A stretch of DNA of 64,000 nucleotides. It comes from Numida meleagris. Lineage: Eukaryota; Chordata; Aves; Galliformes; Numididae. The translations under genes were made by a program, and so were the position numbers. The notes under the pieces are model-generated. The model was not told where the DNA came from and made no database searches. It was given only the letters and a program-made list of their open reading frames with translations. Every line of letters starts with the position of its first letter. Position 1 is the first letter of the stretch. The DNA is taken from positions 3,568,633 to 3,632,632 of the forward strand of contig NC_034424.1 of assembly GCF_002078875.1 (NCBI RefSeq), read 5' to 3'. Positions 37,231 through 49,905 of the stretch are shown here, piece after piece.

Positions 37231-37789
37231 CCTGCATTTTGCAAACTTGCAATTTCACACTGCATTTGTTGTCACAGCAACAAAAAAGGAGGAGTTCAAA
37301 GTAGGGGAGAAAAGTTTTTAAACCCTCAAAACCTCTTGAATCAACCCCTTGTTTTGGTTGTTGCTTGTGCAACACCTTTCAATACTCCCAGAGACCTTGC
37401 TGGAAACCCAAACCTTCCCTGCCCTCTTCAAGCTGCCTCCTCCCACCCCTCTCTTGCAGAGCAGCTGAGAGCCCTGCAGAGCTGCCCCCAGCCATACCCC
37501 ACCTCAGTGGCAGCTTTTGCAGCCAGTCCAGCTCTCTTTGACAAAAAAGCTGGGTTGTTTGGTAAGCAGGCATGATGGCAATGTAGGGAGCACCCAGTGG
37601 CAGCACTATTTTATTTTACTTTTCTTCCCAGCAGCAGATCCATCAGCGAGGATGATGGAGCGCTGGCTGAAGCTTGCTCACGTCCCTCCACCTCCTTCTC
37701 TTTCCAATCACTGTGGCTAAAGGAGCAGCAGCCCTTAAATGAAAACTTTACGGTGAAGAGCTGCTGACACTTTTTCATTATGAAGATAC

Positions 37790-38125
37790 ATGGGGTGGCT
37801 GGTAGCTAATGAATGTCAGTGCTCAAAAGGATAATCTCTGCTTCTCTCTGATACAATTTAACGTCGTATTTCCCTAATTTGAGGCTGATTTAGTCGCTGG
37901 GGTATTTGGATGCCTCTTCTATGGTGCCGATAGTTAATTAAACAGATGTTGCAGAGGGAATCATTAATTTTAGTGCTGCAGATGGGAGCGGAATGACTTT
38001 GCGAAGTTAATGTTTCAGCAAAACAATAGGCTTCTGTCATCAGTTGGTATAAACCAAGTAAATTAAGAGAACAAGTAGAGTAAAGGAGATAGCTTTGAAA
38101 GAATATCAATTATTCATTTTAGAAT
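37790..38125. promoter_or_regulatory. Candidate conserved noncoding element
   Basis: A ~335-base unique block immediately beyond the CR1 flank. It has TTAATTAA (37934-37941), a SOX-type AACAAT (38022-38027), CATTAATTTTAG and ATCAATTATTCATTTT. The mixture of homeodomain and SOX words is typical of developmental enhancers. Conservation is untested. Confidence 0.3.
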
Positions 38126-40649
38126 TATTTTTTCCCCCCATAAATCATCACAGGAGGAGAGGAGGAGAAAATCTGTAAGACTTGGGAAGAGGACAGGAGA
38201 GGAGTCCCCGAGTTATCAGGCTGGGAGAGAGCTCAGGGCTGCAGGGCCCAGGGCAGCGGCTCATTCCACGCTGAGCAACTTCGGGCAAGTCCAGGAAGCA
38301 TTTTCAGGAGCACTCCAAGTCCTGTCCATAAAGACAGAGGTGTTTTTCCATGCTTAAAGAGCAGGTGGGCACAAACAGCTTTGTTTTTCGAAGGCCGTGA
38401 TGCTTTTTTTTCACTCCCAGCTGGGCGTGCCAAGTTTTCCCAGTTTTTGGGCAGCTGGTTGTATTTTCAAAAGCACCTGCATACGGTGAATTTTTTCTGA
38501 TGGGAAGCCGATGTATTCTGTAATATACCAGAAACCTCAGGACCCATCTGTTTAATAAGCCTCTGTGTGGGACAAAAATTGCTGCAGGGCTGTATGTAAG
38601 CATCAGATGTGGCCATTCAGTCTATGGCGGGAGGCAGAAGAACTTTGGAAGTTAAAGGTTTTTTTCAAGTTTGATGGCATTAAATGTCACTAATTTCTAT
38701 GGAGGTAGAGTGTTCTTATTTATCAACTTAAAACATAAAGGGAAGAGCCAGCTGCTTCTGAACTGTGCAGCGGCAGAAGAGTTTCAGGGGAACAAATGAA
38801 GTCCATCTATCTGTTAGGGTGAAAGTACCACTGTCTTGCTTCACTGCCTCATAATATGGAAATTATGTTTCTTTTTTAGGACAGATGAGTCATTTGACCA
38901 CTCAGACAACTATACGGACACATCTCCGTCCATTTATATTATCTTTCTCTTTCTCATGTGTGCATGTTTCTTCCTTATTACCAGCCACTGCTTTCTCCAA
39001 AAACAATAATCACTGGTTATTCTCATTTATTTGATAAGGCCAAACAATTTCAGTGCCCAGAAAGTAATTATGAATTTGGCAGTTCTGATTAATAAATCTT
39101 TCATGAAGCATGCTCCATTTTGTCCATAAACAGCATCTTCCAGAGATTCATTGAGAAAATATGGAGAAATAGAATAGACAGAAAGAGAAAGCAAGGCAAA
39201 GAGAAAAAATGCATTCTTCCAGGCAGTAATGTCCTGCTCTCAGTCTTACATGTGTAAGGTGATTTTAACTGTTGGATTAATTCCTTTAGCACTCAGTCTG
39301 TACACACCATTTCATTTTAATGGATACTGTTTGCATTTTACTCTTCCTGGCTTCACAGTGCCTCTTACTAAGTTAGCTCCACTCTCACTATCAAAACCTT
39401 CTGAATTATTTTTAGGAGCTAATTTCTGTCCTCAGACTTGCTGAAGCATAGCATTGTACAGCTTGAAGGCCTTGTCTTGTGTTACAGCTGAGCTAGACTT
39501 GCATCAAGCACATGCTAAACTTGCCAAGCACTAGCTGCTTTCTGTTGTCTGGGAAGAGGTATCCGGTGTGTTGTGAGAAAGCATCAAGCGTCCCAGCTAG
39601 CTGCCAGGATGCCAGCCTCCTGTTGTCTTCTGCTGCTTCTGCCAGCCCCATGCAGATGTTTTGGATGCTCTAGGGTCTCTCGGGAGGTGCTGTTAATTTT
39701 CCTTTTAGCCAGCTGAATTGGTCCCTTCAGGTCCTGCAAAGAAATCTCTGTGGTATGGACTTCAGCCATAGACCTGAAGTCACTCATAAGCTCAGGGAAT
39801 TAACTCAGCACATCCCAAAGTGTCCTACTGAAAGACGTGAAATGGGATTTTTGCCTAGCAAAAACTGAATGTGGGGATACTGAGAAAGCAGGATCCTGAA
39901 ACCTGCCTGCTGTTGCAGTATATTACAGCGAATTGAAGGATTTTGGCTTCTTCCTTTAGGAAATACAATTCTCATTAAAGGCATGAAATTAAGCTCCTTG
40001 GAGACCCGAGCGTCAGTCTGGAGAACAATCTGAATATGACTTTTTAGCAAGACCAGCTTCTCGCTGTATATGCCTGTGTTTCAGCAGCATGCAGCAGGAA
40101 CTTGCTTCAGACTGAGCTGGGAGGCTCTGTGCTTGCTCCGTGATGTTCCCTCCTCACCAGCTCCCTGGGATGGGAGCACAGAATTCTCTGGAGATCAGGG
40201 TCGGCTGTCGTCCTTTGGTTCCCTCTCCCCCAGAACAGGCCAGCAAGCCCCAGTTGAACCATGCATTTTGGACTTTCCCAATCTTGCTCAAACAAGAAAC
40301 AAGCAGCCTAGTTCTCACCACAGTGGTGGGGAAGGATGCTCCTGCTGTCTTCTTTTGAAGGTCTCCAGCCCCACCTCGGGGCCTGCAGAGCAGACGCTGC
40401 CTTGATAGAGACACTCAGGCACAAGGGCATCTCTGCAGCAGGGTGGTTCAGCAGCATCTTCTCCTGATTGTGTCCTCTCACGTGAGTTCCCTGTGCTGCT
40501 TGGAGCCACCAAGAGTGCCTGAGGTGTGGGCTCCACAAGGGCATGGGCCCTGTCCTCAGGGAGCACCAGCATCCCGCTGCAATTCCTCCTTTCCGCACGG
40601 CATCACCTGCCACTGGCATCTGCCTCTGCAAGAGGTAATTGATTCCCTT

Positions 40650-40770
40650 CCCCTTTAGAGCCCTAATTAAAAATGCACTTAATGTATTAAACTCAAATGC
40701 ATTGGAAACAATTAGCTTCCTCTTTTGTCTCCTCATCTGAGTCGGCAACGCGAGGCAGCCAGGTGTCACG
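40650..40770. promoter_or_regulatory. Candidate conserved noncoding element
   Basis: CCCTAATTAAAAATGCACTT is followed by AATGTATTAAAC and AAATGCATTGGAAACAATTAG: homeodomain-, octamer- and SOX-like words in 80 bases. No repeat explains it. Confidence 0.25.
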
Positions 40771-42640
40771 TTCAACAAATCTCCATCAAGTGATTGCTGT
40801 GGAAGGAAATGAAGTTTGAAGAACTCCTTTGCTGCTCCTGACGCTTCGGCTCTGACCTTCTTGCGCTCTCAGCTTATCTCCATGGAGATGCTCATTTTGC
40901 AGCTTGGCTCCATCTTCTGCCAGCCACTGCCTCACGCAAAGGCAGGGCCTGGGCAGGGGAGTGAGGCTGCTTCCAGGCTTTGATGCTGGTCCTTTTAACG
41001 CAAGGATGCTTTAAAATGGACAGCGAGATCTGCTTCTCCTTCAGGAAACATGTGCTTTGAGGCAGTCTGAGCTCACGCGGTTCGCTGAGGACCCAAAAGA
41101 GGAGAATTAAAGCTTGAGCTAGAAATTTCTATGGCATATCTGTACCTTGCTGCTGTGCCTGTCTGCCAAGTGGTGGAATGGGTCTCATATCTTCAGGACA
41201 GGTCTATCCTTTGTTCCTTTGTTGAGAAGTCTCATCATGCCCATGCTCTTGCCAACAGTAGTAGAGTTAGGTATGTACACTCTGTCCAACAGCCAAAAGA
41301 ATAAGGCCAAGCAGAAGGCAGTGCCCGAGGCACAGAGCCCCGCTGCTGCTGGGCGTTCAGACACAGCACTGCCCCCATTAGTAAAGCTTATCATGACATA
41401 CGCATGAAAATAATGTTTGGGGCAAGGGAAAGCAGAAATTTTTCTAATACTGCTTAGTACTCTGACAGTGCCCGTCAGTCTGAATTATTTAGCCCTCATC
41501 GTGACGGCACACGTGTGACTTTTGATCTTTAATTTAGGGTAGAGGATAATTTAGTTTCTCTGGGCCTCGTCCTTTGTGATGTGAGGGAAGAACAGCTCCA
41601 GCCTGGAGCCTCAGTCGCTGCCTGATTCTGGGCAAAAATGACTTGCACTTCCCCAAGAAGTGAGGCGTTAGGAGGACGATGCTCTGTGTGCTCCGTGATG
41701 GCTCTGGTTGGGAAATATTCCTCAAACCATTTTTCATCAGGAAATGCTGATTCTTGGAAACACGCTTTCTATGAGAGAAAAAAAAAGAAAGGGGCAAGTT
41801 TTCCTCATTTTAGCAACTCTTAAATAGTGCGGCAGCTTGAAGAGGAACCCAGTGAAGTCCTGTTTTCTTTTTTTTGACTTGTTTCAGATTGTAACTTCAT
41901 TATGATGAAAACCAAAAGGAAGTCAAAATGAATGGTAAAAAAACTGAAAGAAAACTTTGAAGACTGACCTAAAAATAAAGCATACCAATATGACAAGAGA
42001 AAGGTTTCCCTATATTTGATCCTCCCGCTTTGGTCCTTTTATTCCTAGAGGGAGCAAAGGGATGGCAAGACCCTGCAAGAAGGGTTGAAGGTTCTCAGCC
42101 CAGGGTGAGTCCCTGGGGCTGGTTCATGTGTCTGCAGCCAGCATCTGTGGTCACCAATAAACCACAGCTTCTCCTGCTGCTGGAGCTCAGAGGAAGAAGC
42201 CATTTTAGGGCCAAACCCCTTCCCTGGGCTGCCTGGGAGATGGAGGAAGCAGTGCCTGAGCCTTTCTGAATTTCTTCTGAATTTAAATGCCAACTGAATC
42301 AGGAGCCAGGGCTCTGCCCAGTGCCAGATCACTCACCAGCCAGATGGCACCTTCTGAAGCTCTTCCACCTTCATCCGAGCTTCAAGGGATGCAGTGAAGG
42401 TGTTTGCAGGCAAGTGTCTCTTCCTTTTTCCTTCAGTGCTTTCACAGCCTTGCCTGCAGATTTACATGGGTGTAAGTTCAGAGCAGAGTGATACAGGCTG
42501 AGTGTGATCTGAGCTCCTTTCCTGTTGGTGACAGAAAGCCAGAACAGTGACATGAGGCTGCCTCCTGCATGCAGGAACCTCTGTCCTGTTCCCAGCACCA
42601 CTTACAGTGCTTCTGCCTTGCTTGCACTGGCATATGAGGC

Positions 42641-42676
42641 ATCCCTTAGGGATCCCTTTAGGGATTGATCAATCCC
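42641..42676. repeat. Cluster of short palindromes
   Basis: Three inverted repeats are nested or adjacent: TCCCTTAGGGA (42642-42652, one central mismatch), GGGATCCC (42649-42656) and the perfect 16-base palindrome GGGATTGATCAATCCC (42661-42676). The block can form hairpins, but nothing suggests it is transcribed. Confidence 0.95.
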
Positions 42677-44339
42677 ATGCAATGCAGTTGTTGGTGGAAG
42701 TAACAAGGATTTTCTTTGTTTGTTTCTGCAAAATATTTTGGAAAGGGTTTTTTTTTTTGGTAATATTATTACTTTTTTTTTAAAGACCTGTGGAAGAAAG
42801 TACACTGGAGTTGGAAACACACACAGCGTGGGGGAAAACTTAATTTTCCATGCCATATACCTGTGTCAGCCTTTGGTGGAATTAGAACAATGAGTAGTAA
42901 AATAAAAAGCTGAATGTGTCTGAAGTTTTAAGGTATGTAAGGAGTTAAGTGGTGAGACAGGAGGGGAGTAAAATGGCAGTGCCATGGGCTTCAGGACTGG
43001 AGCTCTGAGAGCAGTTTTGTGCCTTTGCACTGCTGACCCCTGTTCCCCTCTCCAGAAAAGCTGAGAGCTGTCGTCTTCAGTCCCTTCTTAGTTCCCTTTT
43101 TGTGTAGGGACAATGTGGGCTGGCATGGACTGCGCAGAAGAGATCCTCCTTTCTGAAAGGGTGTTGGTTGGAACAGGCTGGGCAGAGAGATAGGAGAGGG
43201 ACTGGGGGAGAAGAGGACTGAGCAAAACGCAGAGAGAATGCTCAGAGAGATGGAAAGATGCAGAGATATTGCTCTGACACTGAAGAAACACTGGCTGGAG
43301 AACCAGAAGAGGGGACAAGCCAGCTCTTGTTAAAGGTCTCTTTGCCTCTTTGTAGAGGTGATAATTTGGAAGATCAGAGCCTGGCAGCAAAGTCTGTCTG
43401 GATGAGAGTGAGAGCATGTCTTCCTTCCCCTTTAAAGAGCAAAGGGAGCCACAAAGCAACCATATGGATTCGCAGCGGAGTTTGCCAACACCTTCTGCTT
43501 TTTTGAGGGCCAGATCCAATAAAGGACATAGTTAGGCACAGTTTTGCCTTCTTTTTAAGTGCCTGAAATGGGCTGCATGCTTTGGGAGGCGGATCTAAAA
43601 TCTCAGTGCTGAAACAGGAAACGCGCTGAATGCTGAAAACCATGTATTTCTAATTAAGGTTGTAGAAAGTCCAAAGGCCACTCGTGAAGGGCTTTTCTTC
43701 CAAAACCTGCACAAGGTTCCCTCCTCTCATCTGCAGGTGTTAGAGCTGTGGGGAATGGTTCCCCAGGGAAGGAAGAGCTGCAATCCCATCCGTCACACTG
43801 GGCAGGGACGTCCAAGGCGCCAGGCAGGGTGAAGCCACCAGCCCCACTGCACAAAGTGTGCAGGAACTTGGGACCCGGTGAGCACTCACGAAGACTGAAC
43901 TTCTGTGAGCCACGCAGGAAAAGGGAGTTGTGGATTCTCATCTGTGCTCCGTGTGCCATTCATTCGCGTTACGTCAGATGTTGAGTTAAAAACTGTATCC
44001 TTGCACCGGTGGAGAGAAAGGGAGTCCCAAAGTCCAACTCCCTTTTACCCAATGCAGTACTGTTGTTGGAGTCGTGAGGAATTTGCAGTTATTCCACGGA
44101 AGCTGCACTGCAACAAAGCGGACTGTGCAGCCCATTTATCACAGACTGCTCCCAGTTCCTACCTTAAGTGAGAGGGGAGTCAATTAACAAATGAAAACAG
44201 AGTTCCAAAACACGCTCTCCGTTTAGATCTCAAGGCATTAGTAAAACTGTGCAGTGGCAGCAGGGGCATTGTTTTCCTGGATGTGGCTTTGGAATACATA
44301 GGAGAAAGTGCTACAAGCTGAGATGCCAGCCTTCAAACG

Positions 44340-44620
44340 GGGCTGTTGCCTTCATGGTGAGATCTGCCTGCTTTTATAGCTCGATCACCAACATTTTCTA
44401 GCTTCGTGGATTTGTCGACCCAACATATGTGAAGGAAAGAAATATTAGCTTTACAAATCAGGATAAAAACGACACACACCGAAAGCCAAAGCCGGTTAAT
44501 GAGAAAGGATTTTCGAAATGTCACTCATCTCATTTCCCACATTTCGTTTATTTCCAAGAATTGGTATCTCTTTTCTTTCCATGAAAAGTCCATTTTCAAC
44601 TAAACTTCTTTCAATCTACT
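44340..44620. promoter_or_regulatory. Candidate conserved noncoding element
   Basis: AT-rich but with unusually many surviving CpGs for such composition (in CTCGATC, TTCGTGG, GTCGACC, AACGACAC, ACCGAAAG, GCCGGTTAATG, TTTCGAAATG, TTTCGTTT). This combination suggests selection or low methylation. There is no open frame and no repeat. Confidence 0.28.
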
Positions 44621-45026
44621 TCTAACCAAATAGTAATTAGTTTTCAAATTAAATTAATTTAATTTATTAGTCAAATTACGACTCAGCAAAAAGGAAACCA
44701 CAGATGTATTTATAACTTATTTTATCTTTATTATTGCTAACAAGGTTTGCGGAGGAATGATCTCCTGACAAAGCTGTTAAGAACGCAGACATGATCACAG
44801 ACTGTAATGCAATGGAAAGGGCGCAGCAGAAAAGTCAGACGCTCGTCTTCCAGGAGTCCGAGTGAAATCCTAGTGGAGTTAAAGAGAGACAGAGCCGGTC
44901 TTGCAATAGTGTTGATGATTATTCATCACTCTTTTTCTTTACAGCAGTAGGTGTGAAAGTTAGTGCTGTGTTTTGTTGGGTTTTAGGAGGCTAATGTCCA
45001 GAGAGACTGTGCAGATATGGGGGGGA

Positions 45027-45042
45027 AAAAAAAGCTTTTTTT
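45027..45042. repeat. A7GCT7 perfect palindrome after a G run
   Basis: Seven G are followed by eight A, then GC, then seven T. The core AAAAAAAGCTTTTTTT reads the same on both strands. Opposed A and T tracts like these are strongly nucleosome-disfavouring in general. Confidence 0.95.
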
Positions 45043-47155
45043 GGGCAAAAAACTTCCATGTGGGGTCCCAGTTAATGAAGTTGTCTTTGCAGCACGTTGG
45101 TTTCCCCACCGTGTGCCCTCCCCATCTGCTCAGCACCCATCTGTATGTGAGAGATGACCGGAAAGCAGCCACCTGCTGAATGGTGCAAGGTCACCCACTG
45201 CTGAGCACTCTCCTAGGCACCAAGGTGCCATCCAAGCAGAGCTGTCTGCAGGGAGAAATTCAAGCAGCCCGGGGGCTTCCCCCTATCTGACCACTACAGA
45301 GAGGCACAAACACCCTCCGGGTATCTAAGTGTGAAACGGACCAAAGAAACAGAATGAAATCCGAGTGGAAATCAAGGAAAAGTAAGCTAGCCTCCGCTTG
45401 GAGTGGACCTGATTTGGCAGAGCTCAGATCATTCGACTGACAAAATAGCCATGGGCACAGGAGCTCAGCCTCGCTGCCAGCTGTGGCTGCACAGACAGAA
45501 GGCTGCAGGCGTGAGGGAGGGCTCTCCAGGTCCATGGGAGCAATGGGAATTGGTGGGGGCTTGGGGAGCAGCAGGGCATGGGATCAGCTTGTGGGGCAGG
45601 AGGCTCAGCCTCTCCTTATCCCCATTGTTCCCTTGTATGATTGCGCTCTGCCATTCCGCCTGCAGCTCTGCCAGCTATTCTGCAGCCTCATCTTTCTCCA
45701 GTCTCAGCTCTTGCCTACTAATGTGTTTCAGGCACAGAAATTTCATTAAAGCTGCACTGATGTCCACAGGCTTTCGCCATGGACTTCATCGTTAAGTGGG
45801 TTTTATTTCAGCCAGTACACAAATTACCCTCTGGTCTTTGGTGGGGGAAGGAGGCGTGCAAAGAAGGAAAAGAAGCAAAAAACCCACCCCTTCCCATCCA
45901 TCCCAAGCTGTCATCAAATAGCCATCCCTGTCCTAATGAAAACAGATGCACAGAGATAAAAATGAACCAATAAGGACCACATTTCACTAATGCTGTGACA
46001 GTGCTTAACACTGCCAGAGACGAGAGAGGATCAGCGATGCAGCCTCAGAAATGCAGCTTGTCTCAGCCTGCTCTCCTCGCTGCCTTCACCCCGGGTGCTG
46101 ACCTTAATGTTTCAGTTAATTGGAGGCATTTGGAAACTGAGTTCTCTCGTTTAGCTTTGTGGAAGGTTTTAATGTGGGGATTATTTAGCCATTAGCTCAG
46201 GCTCTCGGTTTTTCTGGATTAGGATTCCAGCAAGCTACTTATCCTCGGTGACACGGATGGGCCTGAGTGGCAGAGCCTCCAGCCGGAGCCAAACATATTT
46301 CTCATTTGGGGATGGAGCTGAGTATTTTTTCCATCTCCTGGCCTTTGTTCAGGCCCCCATGGCCAAAAAGCAATCTGTAATACCCATCAGTGCCCTCATC
46401 CTCCTAGAAAGGGATTTCTAAAAGGAAGTTTGCACTGCCTGAATACAGCTGGGAGAAGCTTTTGTTCCCCCGGTGACAGAAAGATCCTTCCAAACACCTG
46501 GGAAGAATCCTAAAGTTTCAGGTGAATCTACAGTTTGTACCATATAGTGACATCTAATGTGTGTACCAGCTTATTCTTAGCTTAGTTGGAGAGCCAGCTC
46601 CTCCCTTTCCCAGAGTCTGCCCTGCAGCGTGAATTCAAGTGAGGACGCTGCTGGGTTTGGGGGCTGTGGTTCTGCTGGGGCACAACTCATTCACATGGGG
46701 AAGGAATATAAGTAACATCATCAGAAACTGCGGCAGGTCACTGGGTCACCACAAAGGGTCGAGGGTTCCTCTTTGTTTTCTTGTGTCCTTGTGCTCCTGA
46801 TCTGCTCCCAGAAGAACTGGCGTTGATAACAGCCACACTATAACACTGAACACTGTTGGAAAGACTCCTTCAATCTTCTCTACATCATCTTATTGCTATT
46901 CTGAATCTAAATCTAATCATGCTTATGGACAAAGTCCTGGGCAAGAAAATCTTTTCCTTCTGTAGTAGGAGGCCAACATCAGGGCCCTGTGGCCGTGTCT
47001 GCAGAGCTGTGTGGATTCCCAGTGCAGAGGGCCGGGTGACAAGGAGCATCTTGTTTGAAGCTAATCAGGGCAGCGTGCTGCAAAAGAAGCATCCGTCATC
47101 TCTTCCTTACCCTGAGCCCCTGCCTGATGGATCAATCAAATCAAAACATTTTTGG

Positions 47156-47214
47156 AGGATTTTTTTTTTTTTTTTTTTTTTTCTTTTTGCAACATGGGTT
47201 TATTCTTTTTTGGC

Positions 47215-47246
<32 letters not shown>

Positions 47247-47255
47247 AGGATTTTT
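47156..47255 (-). repeat. Paired long T tracts flanked by AGGATTTTT
   Basis: Two T runs (47160-47182 and 47219-47246) are separated by 36 bases, and each side carries AGGATTTTT (starting 47156 and 47247). On the minus strand the spacer holds AATAAA (plus-strand TTTATT at 47199-47204) about 10 bases before the second A-rich run. That is the layout of a tiny retroposed 3' end with a target-site duplication. The alternatives are a tandem duplication of a single T tract, or length errors, since homopolymers this long are prone to assembly mistakes. Confidence 0.7.
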
Positions 47256-47882
47256 GAAGCGATTTCTTTTCCTCTAAAATACTTCCATTTAGAAAGGGAA
47301 TTTGTGAAACTGAAGAAGCTCCTGTAGGTTTGTAACAGAAACAATTTTTTCCTCTGAGAGGACATACATTTGGCAATCCCTGCAGCTCATCTGCGAGAGA
47401 CAGAAGCTCCCTAAACATCCAGCCCAAAATTCCTCCAAAACACAGACAGCCTTAAACCACTGAATTCATTTTGTTCCTCATTATGAAAATTCGAGTCGCT
47501 TTTGCTCAGGTGCTCAGCTCGTGGAGCCCTGCTGGTGCTCATGCAGGAGGGCTGGGCTGGGTGCTGTAAGCAGGAGCTGCACTGTGGCTGCTCTCCCTGC
47601 TGCAGGCGTGTGGCCCTGAGATCCACATCTTGTTTTGCTACTGGTCTGGCTGTGAAGATGAGGGCATTTGCTGGCCGCTGCTGGCTCTGGCTTTGCTTTC
47701 TTTGGTTGCACTGTTTAAGCCTTTAAATGCAGTCAGTAGCAATGACCTGCATTTAGTGCATCAGGCTGGAGGGACATGAGCTAGGATTGCACTGTGCTCC
47801 AGCCACAGAGTTCTGGCAGGGAGGAGGGGGCAGATCCCTCCCATCTGCTCTGCAGAGCACCCAATGAAGAGCAAAGAGCCAA

Positions 47883-47896
47883 ATATATATATATAT
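47883..47896 (+). repeat. (AT)7 microsatellite
   Basis: Seven AT units between a purine-rich segment and CTCCTGTTGCC. Short and probably of no consequence. Confidence 0.95.
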
Positions 47897-49684
47897 CTCC
47901 TGTTGCCTCTTACCAGGCAAAAGGCTTTGCTCATTATAACTTGATGCCTGGACCAGTTCAATGTCTGATATTTAGAGTTTATTATCTGATCGTGCGAGCT
48001 GAGGGCTGCCTGCTGCTAATTTACGAGCTAAAACAAGTCACTGAAGTTCCCTAACATCCATCTTGTCTCTGCTGCTAGCTGGTGGCAGCCACATGCCTGC
48101 AGAGCTGCTCGGAGGTGCCGCTGTGCAATGGAAAAGCAGCACGGGGTCAGGGTGCTGGGCTGCGTGCCCACAGGGTCCCTTGGCATTTTGGGAAGATGAG
48201 ACCCCCCCCTCCATGAGGGAGGGAAGCAGGGATGTCCCCAGGGCATAGGCAGCAGAGGACCCACCCTGTCTGCCTGGAGAACAGCAAGTACAATCCCTCA
48301 GGTTGTTGCAGGTACCTGTCATTTAAATGATGCCTGACCTTTTGCTGTAGTCCTTACGTTACAGTCGACTCTCTATAGGGCTCTCTCCCTGCACAGCACA
48401 GCCTTCCTCTGTTCAACCCCATCACGATTTAGCCCATCTGATACTTCTTAACTGATGCAAGCCGTTGTCTGCACGCATAGGCTGTGTTTGCATTGATTCT
48501 TCCAGTTGCCAAAGCAGAGCACAGGTTTTGCTTGAGCTGTTTCCCCTTCACAGAGCTCCCTTTTCACAGACTTTTAGCAGTGAAAGGAGAGGAGGGATGG
48601 GGGAGAGAGGGAGGAAGAGGAAAGAAAGGCAGAGAGTGCTTAATGCTGATGGGAAAGTGTCAGGTTCTCCAGAGCTCTGTCTAATGTGACCTACTTCAAT
48701 CGTCTTGAGAGAGGTATTTGTCTTGCAACAGATCTTTTTGGAGTAAAACAAACTGATCTCAAGTAGCTGCAGGACAGGAACTTGGCTTTCAGCGGAGGCT
48801 CTGGCTGCTGCTCTTTGCTCACCTGGGAGGGGAGGATCCTGAAGTCCCCTGTCCTGGTGCCAGTGTCCTCCCTTCAGCATCGCTCAGCTCTGGGTGACAC
48901 ACGCTGGAACACTGGAAGCAGAGCGAGGTGAAGGTGTTGCAGGGTGCTGGGCAGTGAGGTGTGCTCTGCATGCTTGTAGTAGATGTGGCTGCAGTCAGGC
49001 AGTGCTGGAGGGATGGTTCTCTGCATGCCTTCTCCTTTGTGTGTCCCCTCAGCTGGATGGCCTGCATGGGACAGCATCCTGGGGGGACTGTCTGGGGGTC
49101 ATCAAGAAGATAGGCTGCTAGGGAGCAAACAGGCAGCAGCAGGCTAGGAATGCATGGCCCTTACAGATACCTCTCTTGGACAGTCATTGAAGCTTTGAAA
49201 TCATTAGGTTATGTGTGCTTGAAGGGCTTGTCTGTATAGCATCTGCCTGGTGACCTCACATCTTTACCCAGACTGAGGACCAGCACAGCCCCTGGGCTGG
49301 AGCAGTGAAATGCTTTTGTCGTGTTTTCAGATGAGGAGCCAGAGCGCTCTGGAGACCTGGGTTCAGCTGAGATTTTAGCAAGATTGCTGTCCTTCTGTCC
49401 TCTCCTCTAAAAACACGGGGAGGGGGAAGTGTTTTTACCTTACCCACAGTTCTGGGGAGATGTGAAGGCCACCCAGGGTCACGGGGTTTGTGTTTCGGTG
49501 GGGAATGGTGCTGGGCTTCCAGAACGCAAGGAAGGATTCAGATGCCCTTCAGTAAGATGAAGCTTGTGCAGATGTCCTAGAGACAGCAGGATGCGTGTCT
49601 CTCCAGCTGCCAAGTCATTTTGTCAGTGCCCCTGCCCAGAGATTTGTCTTAGCCTTTCCATATTTCTGCTTAATGGTTTGTTAC

Positions 49685-49737
49685 CCTTCTTCCTCCCTCC
49701 CTCTCTCTCTCTCTCCTTTTTTTTTTTCTCCTTTCCC
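49685..49737 (+). repeat. Polypyrimidine tract with (CT)n and poly-T
   Basis: About 50 bases of almost pure pyrimidine: CCTCC-type repeats, a CT dinucleotide run (49700-49715), 11 T (49717-49727), then CTCCTTTCCC. Such tracts can adopt triplex DNA and are common in vertebrate introns. Confidence 0.95.
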
Positions 49738-49779
49738 GGAGCACTTTGATGTGCTTTCTGAATATAGCTACATGAAGTA

Positions 49780-49905
49780 AATAGTAATACCAGACTGATA
49801 AATGAGCGATGTATTAGACCCTTGTATTAGCTCAGGCTAGTAATTTAGCCTGATGCAGGAGATGTTTGCATTCATTATATTCATGCACCGACAGACAGCA
49901 GCTAT
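49780..49905. promoter_or_regulatory. Candidate conserved noncoding element
   Basis: Unique block with GTAATTTAGCCTGATGC, TGTTTGCATTCATTATATTC and ATGCACCGACAGAC. It lies 300-400 bases left of the CpG island, so it could be part of the same regulatory unit. Confidence 0.25.

Larger units (their letters stand above)
37231..47155. other. Unique noncoding DNA
   Basis: About 10 kb with no recognised transposon. It contains the candidate elements at 37790, 40650 and 44340, the palindrome cluster near 42650 and two T-rich runs around 42748-42782. The minus frames 40308-40778 and 43088-43519 are open by chance and have no domain. Confidence 0.7.

Noticed and set aside
40308..40778. Minus-strand frame of 156 codons
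   Set aside because: GC-rich stop-poor sequence with several overlapping frames on both strands and no domain in any.
47141..47365. Lysine-rich frame on the minus strand
   Set aside because: It is simply the translation of the two T tracts.
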